A stretch of DNA of 64,000 nucleotides. Origin: Sulfuricurvum sp. PD_MW2 (lineage in GTDB: Bacteria; Campylobacterota; Campylobacteria; Campylobacterales; Sulfurimonadaceae). The stretch spans positions 32,360-96,359 of the forward strand of contig NZ_NSIU01000005.1 in the NCBI RefSeq assembly GCF_002633015.1, in the 5' to 3' direction. Within the stretch, counting starts at the first letter, position 1; each line of letters begins with the position of its first letter. The notes below the pieces were generated by a model. The model searched no databases. It saw nothing but the letters and a program-made list of their open reading frames with translations, and was not told where the DNA came from. The position numbers and the translations under genes were made by a program. This document shows positions 59,435 to 64,000 of this stretch, one piece after another.

Positions 59435-61237
59435 ATGAAATTAACCACTATCGAAGGGAGAGCGCCTCTGCTCTCTCCCAACTTTGTGAATCGGATGCTC
59501 TTTTTTTTAAGCGCTGATCTTATTTTATTTTTTATCACTCTCTATCTTGCCTACTCTTTGCGCTTTGATTTTATGATTCCCGATCACTATATGGCAAAAT
59601 TTTATATCGTCTTTTTTGCCCTTACCCTCTTGAAATGGGGCAGTTTTTATCTTTTCGGTATTTACCGTATGACATGGCGTTTTTTCGGCCTTCATGACGC
59701 CAAACAACTTTTTTACGCCCATATTCTGGCATCAAGTGCATTTTTTCTTTTATACGCCATTAATACGCCGCTATTTCTCCCGATGCCGCGCAGCGTTATC
59801 GGGATCGATTTAATCTTGTCCCTTGTTTTAGTAGGAGCACTCCGTTTTTCAAAAAGACTCTTAGTTGAATCAACAAAAACGGTAGCCAATAAAGCGACAA
59901 TTATTGTGGGAATTTCTCCTAATACCGCTAATCTCATTAAAAGTATGGTTGAAAGTTCGCACGACTATTATCCTATCTCCATTATGGCAATTGATGAATC
60001 AACACAAAACATGGTGGGATCGACTATTCAAAATATCAAAATTTCTGCCTCTTCAGACCTGAGCGGATTGATCAATACCCTTAACATCGAAGCTGCGATT
60101 ATCGACGGTTCACTCCCGAGCGAATCGCTTCAAAATGCATATCAGATTCTTTCCGATGCAGGCATCAGCGATATCAAACGCTCTACCCTTTTATCGGACG
60201 GGAAAGAATCAATTACTTCCTTATCGGTCGAAGAGTTGCTCGCACGCCATCCAAAAGATCTCGATACCCAAACCATCGAGGCTTTTATCCGCGGAAAAAA
60301 TGTCCTCATTACCGGCGCCGGAGGAAGTATCGGAAGTGAAATCTCGCTGCAATGCCACCGTTTCGGCGCATCCAAACTTCTTTTGGTCGAACATAGCGAA
60401 TTCAACCTCTATCAAATCGGAGAAAAACTCCCCTCTGCCGAACTGTATCTGTGCAGTATTACCGATAAAGAGACTTTAGATGAGATTATCCGAAACGGTG
60501 TACCTGATATTGTTATCCACGCCGCTGCATACAAACATGTACCTTTGTGTGAAGCCAATATCCCGATGGCAATCAAAAACAATGTTATCGGCAGTCGCAA
60601 CGTAATCGACAGCGCCATCGAGCATAATGTCCCAAAAATCGTCATTATCTCCACCGACAAAGCAGTTCGCCCCACCAATGTCATGGGGACAACGAAACGG
60701 ATTGTAGAACTCTATGCCCAGAACGTTGATCCTCGCAATAGTGAAATCGTAGCCGTCCGTTTCGGAAATGTCCTCGGCTCCAGCGGCAGTGTTATCCCGA
60801 AATTCAAAGCTCAAATCGAGACGGGCGGTCCGATCACCCTGACCCATCCCGATATTACCCGCTATTTTATGCTGATCAGCGAAGCGTGTCAGCTGGTGCT
60901 CCAAGCGGCAGCCATCGCACGAGGCGGAGAGCTGTTTATCCTCGATATGGGTGAAAGTGTTAAAATCGCTGATCTGGCAAAAACCATGATCCGTCTTTAT
61001 GCCACCCAGCCAATCGAAATCGTCTATACGGGATTGCGTCCCGGTGAAAAACTGTATGAAGAACTTTTGATCGATGATAGTGAACAAAAAACGTCGTATG
61101 AATCGATTATGATTGCCGGTTCAACCGATTATCCGATCGATATGTTAAAAGAAGATATTGAGAATCTATCCGAGAGCACGAATATTATAGAAGCATTGCG
61201 AAAAATCGTACCGGAGTTTCAACCCTCCGGTACCTGA
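59435..61237 (+). CDS. pglF: Membrane UDP-GlcNAc 4,6-dehydratase
   Basis: 600 residues. Four N-terminal membrane helices (about 18-150) and a regulatory Rossmann fold precede the catalytic SDR domain from about 285. TGAGGSIGSEI, HAAAYKHVPLCE and STDKAVRPTNVMGTTK carry the MxxxK active site of the PglF/WbpM group. It makes the UDP-4-keto-6-deoxy sugar for PglE. Starts 3 bases after pglB and ends 3 bases before the convergent ilvD. Confidence 0.95.
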   Translation: MKLTTIEGRAPLLSPNFVNRMLFFLSADLILFFITLYLAYSLRFDFMIPDHYMAKFYIVFFALTLLKWGSFYLFGIYRMTWRFFGLHDAKQLFYAHILASSAFFLLYAINTPLFLPMPRSVIGIDLILSLVLVGALRFSKRLLVESTKTVANKATIIVGISPNTANLIKSMVESSHDYYPISIMAIDESTQNMVGSTIQNIKISASSDLSGLINTLNIEAAIIDGSLPSESLQNAYQILSDAGISDIKRSTLLSDGKESITSLSVEELLARHPKDLDTQTIEAFIRGKNVLITGAGGSIGSEISLQCHRFGASKLLLVEHSEFNLYQIGEKLPSAELYLCSITDKETLDEIIRNGVPDIVIHAAAYKHVPLCEANIPMAIKNNVIGSRNVIDSAIEHNVPKIVIISTDKAVRPTNVMGTTKRIVELYAQNVDPRNSEIVAVRFGNVLGSSGSVIPKFKAQIETGGPITLTHPDITRYFMLISEACQLVLQAAAIARGGELFILDMGESVKIADLAKTMIRLYATQPIEIVYTGLRPGEKLYEELLIDDSEQKTSYESIMIAGSTDYPIDMLKEDIENLSESTNIIEALRKIVPEFQPSGT

Positions 61238-61240
61238 ATT

Positions 61241-62929
61241 TTATAACTCTGTTTTAAGAGCGGCGCCGTTAGAGGCATTAGAAACAAGAAGGCTGTAGCG
61301 TTTTAACCATTTGGAAGGGATCTCTTTTTTGATCGGTTTCCAATGCAAACGGCGTTGTTCCAATACTTCATAGCTTACATTGAGTTGCAAGAGGTGAGTA
61401 TCGACATCGAGTTCAATCTCATCGCCGTCTTCGATCAGGGCAATCAAACCGCCCTCCGCCGCTTCTGGACTGACGTGACCGATAGAGGCTCCGCGTGTCG
61501 CACCCGAAAATCGTCCGTCCGTGATGAGAGCAACGCTCTCACCCAGCCCCATTCCCATAATGAGGGCTGTCGGAGCAAGCATCTCCTGCATCCCTGGTCC
61601 ACCCTTCGGCCCCTCATAGCGGATAACAACGACATCGCCCGCTTTTACTTTGTGTCCGACGATTCCGGCAATCGCTTCTTGCTGGCTGTTAAAACAAACC
61701 GCAGAGCCTTTGAACTTGCGCATATTCGGAGTGATCCCTGCCGTTTTGACAACCGCTCCCTCTTCCGCAAGGTTACCGAACAAAATAGAAAGTCCGCCCA
61801 CAGGAGAATACGCATTTTCATTAGTATGGATAATGTTCGGATCTTTGATCACCGCATCTTTGATCCGCTCACCAAGTGTTTCACCCGTAACCGTCATCGC
61901 ATCGGTGTGAAGGATGCCGCCGCGTCGGCTAACCTCTTTCATAACCGCATTAACCCCGCCCGCTCGGTTGATATCATCCATATGTACGGTTGAGAGTGAC
62001 GGAGAGATTTTTGCGATATGAGCAACATTCTCAGAGATTTTATTGATTTGAGTAATGTCAAAATCAACCTCTGATTCTTTTGCGATACTAAGCATATGAA
62101 GAACTGTATTCGAACTTCCACCCATTGCCATATCGACAACAAATGCATTGTGAATCGCTTTTTCATTGAGAATATTGCGCATATTCCATTTAGCGCTATT
62201 TTCATCTTTGACCATTTCTACAATACGGCGAGCTGCTATTTTGACCATTTCGATACGCTCCGGAGTCATTGCCAAAACCGTACCATTACCCGGCAACGCT
62301 ACTCCCATCGCTTCACAAAGAGTATTCATCGAGTTTGCCGTAAACATACCTGAACATGATCCGCCGCTTGGACACGCTTCACATTCGATCTCATAGAGCT
62401 CTTCATCAGACATTTTACCATCAGCGTGTTTTCCGACCGCTTCAAACGCTGTTGCCAAATCGATCGGCGTACCGTCTTTCTTGTGTCCCGCCTTCATCGG
62501 TCCGCCCGAAACAAAGATAGTCGGAACATTGACGCGAAGTGCTCCCATCAGCATCCCCGGAACGATCTTATCACAGTTAGGGATACAGATAAGCCCATCA
62601 AGCTTATGCGCATTCATCACCGTTTCGATACTATCTGCGATCAGTTCACGGCTTGGCAAACTGTACAGCATCCCATCATGTCCCATTGCAATACCATCGT
62701 CAACACCGATCGTATTAAACTCAAACGGAACTCCTCCCGCTTCACGAATCGCCTCTTTGACAATTCGTCCATACTCTTGAAGAAAAAAGTGTCCCGGAAT
62801 AATATCGATATGAGAGTTCGCCACTCCGATAAACGGTTTATTGAAATCTTCATCTTTGAGTCCGGTAGCTCGGAGCAAGCTACGATGAGGCGTTTTATCA
62901 AATCCCCGTTTAATAGTATCACTGCGCAT
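61241..62929 (-). CDS. ilvD: Dihydroxy-acid dehydratase
   Basis: 562 residues. Fe-S ligands lie in [12 protein letters not shown] near 120 and [20 protein letters not shown] near 190. The C-terminal half has KGGPGMQEM and [10 protein letters not shown]. It forms the 2-keto acids for valine, isoleucine and pantothenate. AAAGGATTTCC precedes the ATG. It faces the glycan locus with only 3 bases between stops and no recognisable terminator. Confidence 0.98.
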   Translation of the reverse strand: MRSDTIKRGFDKTPHRSLLRATGLKDEDFNKPFIGVANSHIDIIPGHFFLQEYGRIVKEAIREAGGVPFEFNTIGVDDGIAMGHDGMLYSLPSRELIADSIETVMNAHKLDGLICIPNCDKIVPGMLMGALRVNVPTIFVSGGPMKAGHKKDGTPIDLATAFEAVGKHADGKMSDEELYEIECEACPSGGSCSGMFTANSMNTLCEAMGVALPGNGTVLAMTPERIEMVKIAARRIVEMVKDENSAKWNMRNILNEKAIHNAFVVDMAMGGSSNTVLHMLSIAKESEVDFDITQINKISENVAHIAKISPSLSTVHMDDINRAGGVNAVMKEVSRRGGILHTDAMTVTGETLGERIKDAVIKDPNIIHTNENAYSPVGGLSILFGNLAEEGAVVKTAGITPNMRKFKGSAVCFNSQQEAIAGIVGHKVKAGDVVVIRYEGPKGGPGMQEMLAPTALIMGMGLGESVALITDGRFSGATRGASIGHVSPEAAEGGLIALIEDGDEIELDVDTHLLQLNVSYEVLEQRRLHWKPIKKEIPSKWLKRYSLLVSNASNGAALKTEL

Positions 62930-63025
62930 GGAAATCCTTTATGTCTCGTTATCCCCGCAAAAGCGGAAATATCCAGCTCATTTTTATAGTTATCGTGATT
63001 ATACGAAAATTTTCTCTAAAAACTC

Positions 63026-63054
63026 TTTACACCGAATATTTTTTTTGCTATACT
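63026..63054 (+). promoter_or_regulatory. Promoter of the Gly-Leu-Cys-Ser tRNA cluster
   Basis: TTTACA at 63026-63031 and TATACT at 63049-63054 are 17 bases apart, 20 bases ahead of tRNA-Gly. Confidence 0.75.
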
Positions 63055-63073
63055 TCCATTCCACAAAAACAAT

Positions 63074-63148
63074 GCGGGAATAGCTCAGTGGTAGAGCACA
63101 ACCTTGCCAAGGTTGGGGTCGCGAGTTCGAACCTCGTTTCCCGCTCCA
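63074..63148 (+). tRNA. tRNA-Gly (GCC)
   Basis: 75 bases with encoded CCA. The acceptor is GCGGGAA/TTCCCGC, and the anticodon GCC lies in loop TTGCCAA. Confidence 0.97.
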
Positions 63149-63209
63149 TGTCATCTTAGCTGAAGCATTGATTTTGATGTTTGAGCTGAGATATTTTTTT
63201 CTACGTGAA

Positions 63210-63296
63210 GCCCGGATGGCGAAATCGGTAGACGCAAGGGACTTAAAATCCCTCGGTGGTAACACTGTGCCGGTTCAAGTCCGGCTCCGGGCACCA
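63210..63296 (+). tRNA. tRNA-Leu (TAA)
   Basis: 87 bases with encoded CCA and a long variable arm. The acceptor is GCCCGGA/TCCGGGC and the anticodon TAA lies in CTTAAAA. Confidence 0.97.
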
Positions 63297-63304
63297 TTTA
63301 TGGT

Positions 63305-63378
63305 GGCGGCATAGCCAAGCGGTAAGGCATGAGCCTGCAAAGCTTTGATCCCCGGTTCGAATCCGGGTGCCGCCTCCA
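63305..63378 (+). tRNA. tRNA-Cys (GCA)
   Basis: 74 bases with encoded CCA. The acceptor is GGCGGCA/TGCCGCC and the anticodon GCA lies in CTGCAAA. It follows tRNA-Leu by 8 bases. Confidence 0.97.
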
Positions 63379-63409
63379 AGTTAGAAAAAGATAGCTTCAA
63401 TTTTACTAC

Positions 63410-63497
63410 GGGTCACTGGCAGAGTGGTCGATTGCACCGGTCTTGAAAACCGGCGAGGGTAACACCTCCCAAGGTTCAAATCCTTGGTGGCCCGCCA
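63410..63497 (+). tRNA. tRNA-Ser (TGA)
   Basis: 88 bases with encoded CCA and a long variable arm. The acceptor is GGGTCAC/GTGGCCC and the anticodon TGA lies in CTTGAAA. It is the last member of the cluster; foreign-looking sequence with a ubiquitin-like gene begins after it. Confidence 0.96.
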
Positions 63498-63598
63498 TCA
63501 CATTCCACAAATCATTACGCCCATTCAACAATCAAGTACAACAACATTATTTTTATCGTGTAACTTCGAGTCATCAATCCATTGAGCACGCCGCTTTA

Positions 63599-64000
63599 TT
63601 AATAAGGACATATGTTCTTATCTGGAACTATTGAATCCGAGGGTATTGGCATTGTTTCTAAAACATTTTGTATATTATTTTCAATAGTCGTAGTAATCCC
63701 TATACGTTGGTCAACTATTTCGTCGCTATCACTTCGTCTTTCTTGTAAAGTAAGATTTAAAACAGCCTCTTTTCGGATGTTATAATCAGCCAAAGTATGC
63801 CCTTCTTTTAACTCACTTCCATTAAATATAAGAGTTTGCTGTTCTGGAGAAAGTCCTTCTTTATCTTGTATTTTAGCTTTTATATTTTCAATTGTATCGC
63901 TCGCTTCAACTTCTAAAGCAATCGTCTTTCCTGTCAGTGTTTTAAAAAAGATTTGCATTGCCACAGCATTCGAAACTAAAAGTAATGTACTGATATATAC
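63599..64000 (-). CDS. Exported ubiquitin homologue with C-terminal tail (start beyond window edge)
   Basis: The frame ends at TAA 63601-63599 and is open through base 64000. From the Met at 63958 it reads [20 protein letters not shown] and continues without gaps against eukaryotic ubiquitin. By hand I count about 52 of 76 identical positions. Lys 6, 11, 27, 29, 33 and 63, Leu8 and Ile44 are kept. Lys48 is Ser, His68 is Asn and Val70 is Thr. The LRLRGG end is LQERRS, followed by 43 extra residues with one Cys (NICPY end). Upstream in the same frame is a hydrophobic run, [11 protein letters not shown], ending in an A-V-A signal-peptidase site directly before Met1. An internal GTG at 63964 is therefore not the likely start. 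BfUbb of Bacteroides fragilis is a known exported precedent. Function unknown. Confidence 0.9.
   Translation of the reverse strand, partial: VYISTLLLVSNAVAMQIFFKTLTGKTIALEVEASDTIENIKAKIQDKEGLSPEQQTLIFNGSELKEGHTLADYNIRKEAVLNLTLQERRSDSDEIVDQRIGITTTIENNIQNVLETMPIPSDSIVPDKNICPY

Noticed and set aside
63599..64000. Interpretation of the ubiquitin-like gene as a ThiS, MoaD or other native bacterial beta-grasp protein
   Set aside because: Those families share the fold but not sequence and end in Gly-Gly. This protein aligns residue by residue to ubiquitin, including KAKIQDKEG and DYNI, and lacks Gly-Gly.
63599..64000. Eukaryotic contamination as the source of the ubiquitin gene
   Set aside because: It is joined to a bacterial tRNA cluster, has no introns or polyubiquitin repeat, and carries a bacterial-style signal peptide. 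Assembly error still needs read-level exclusion.

Overview
The window looks like a chromosomal segment of a free-living, sulfur/hydrogen-type Campylobacterota (Epsilonproteobacteria), most like Sulfuricurvum or Sulfurimonas. This is inferred from a FlgR-like activator without a DNA-binding domain, an LPP20-family protein, a complete Leg/Ptm nonulosonate pathway, bacterial N-glycosylation genes (pglB, pglC, pglE, pglF), an uptake-type [NiFe] hydrogenase and moderate G+C. No species call can be proven from the sequence alone.

Layout. 1-3.4 kb: the N-terminal part of an [NiFe] hydrogenase large subunit, preceded in its operon by a fusion of a FAD/NAD oxidoreductase, a BFD-type [2Fe-2S] domain and a hydrogenase small subunit. 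3.5-5.6 kb: a GAF-PAS-GGDEF-EAL signalling protein. 5.7-9.5 kb: a small restriction-modification islet (vsr, C5 methyltransferase, restriction enzyme) next to a tRNA-Met gene, with copies of that tRNA's 3' end at both sides of the islet. 9.7-12 kb: groES-groEL. 12-18.5 kb: a compact leftward operon with manB-type mutase, pyrC, two-component system, exbB-exbD and an Fe(II)/2-oxoglutarate oxygenase. 18.6-22.1 kb: a duplicated ammonium module, glnB-amtB-glnK-amtB. 22.3-30.4 kb: gyrA, LPP20-like protein, flgR, asd, yqhA-like, hemE and a radical SAM gene. 30.4-30.9 kb: four perfect tandem copies of tRNA-Asn.

31.3-61.2 kb is one almost gap-free rightward surface-glycan locus. rmlACDB makes dTDP-L-rhamnose, followed by galE and metK. 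legB, legC, legH, legI, legG, ptmE, ptmF, legF and ptmA make CMP-legionaminic acid through GDP-sugars. Then come acyltransferases, a Wzx-like flippase, several glycosyltransferases and epimerases, and the N-glycosylation genes pglC, pglE, pglB and pglF. Most genes overlap by 4 or 8 bases, so they are probably translated as a coupled series. 61.2-63.5 kb: ilvD and a tRNA cluster (Gly, Leu, Cys, Ser).

The most unusual item is at the right edge. On the minus strand, directly beyond tRNA-Ser, lies an open frame that encodes a protein nearly 70% identical to eukaryotic ubiquitin over its whole 76-residue fold. It follows a putative signal peptide whose predicted cleavage site would expose the canonical Met1. 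It lacks the C-terminal Gly-Gly and carries a 43-residue tail instead. A secreted ubiquitin homologue is known from Bacteroides fragilis (BfUbb). One in a Campylobacterota-like genome would be new to me.
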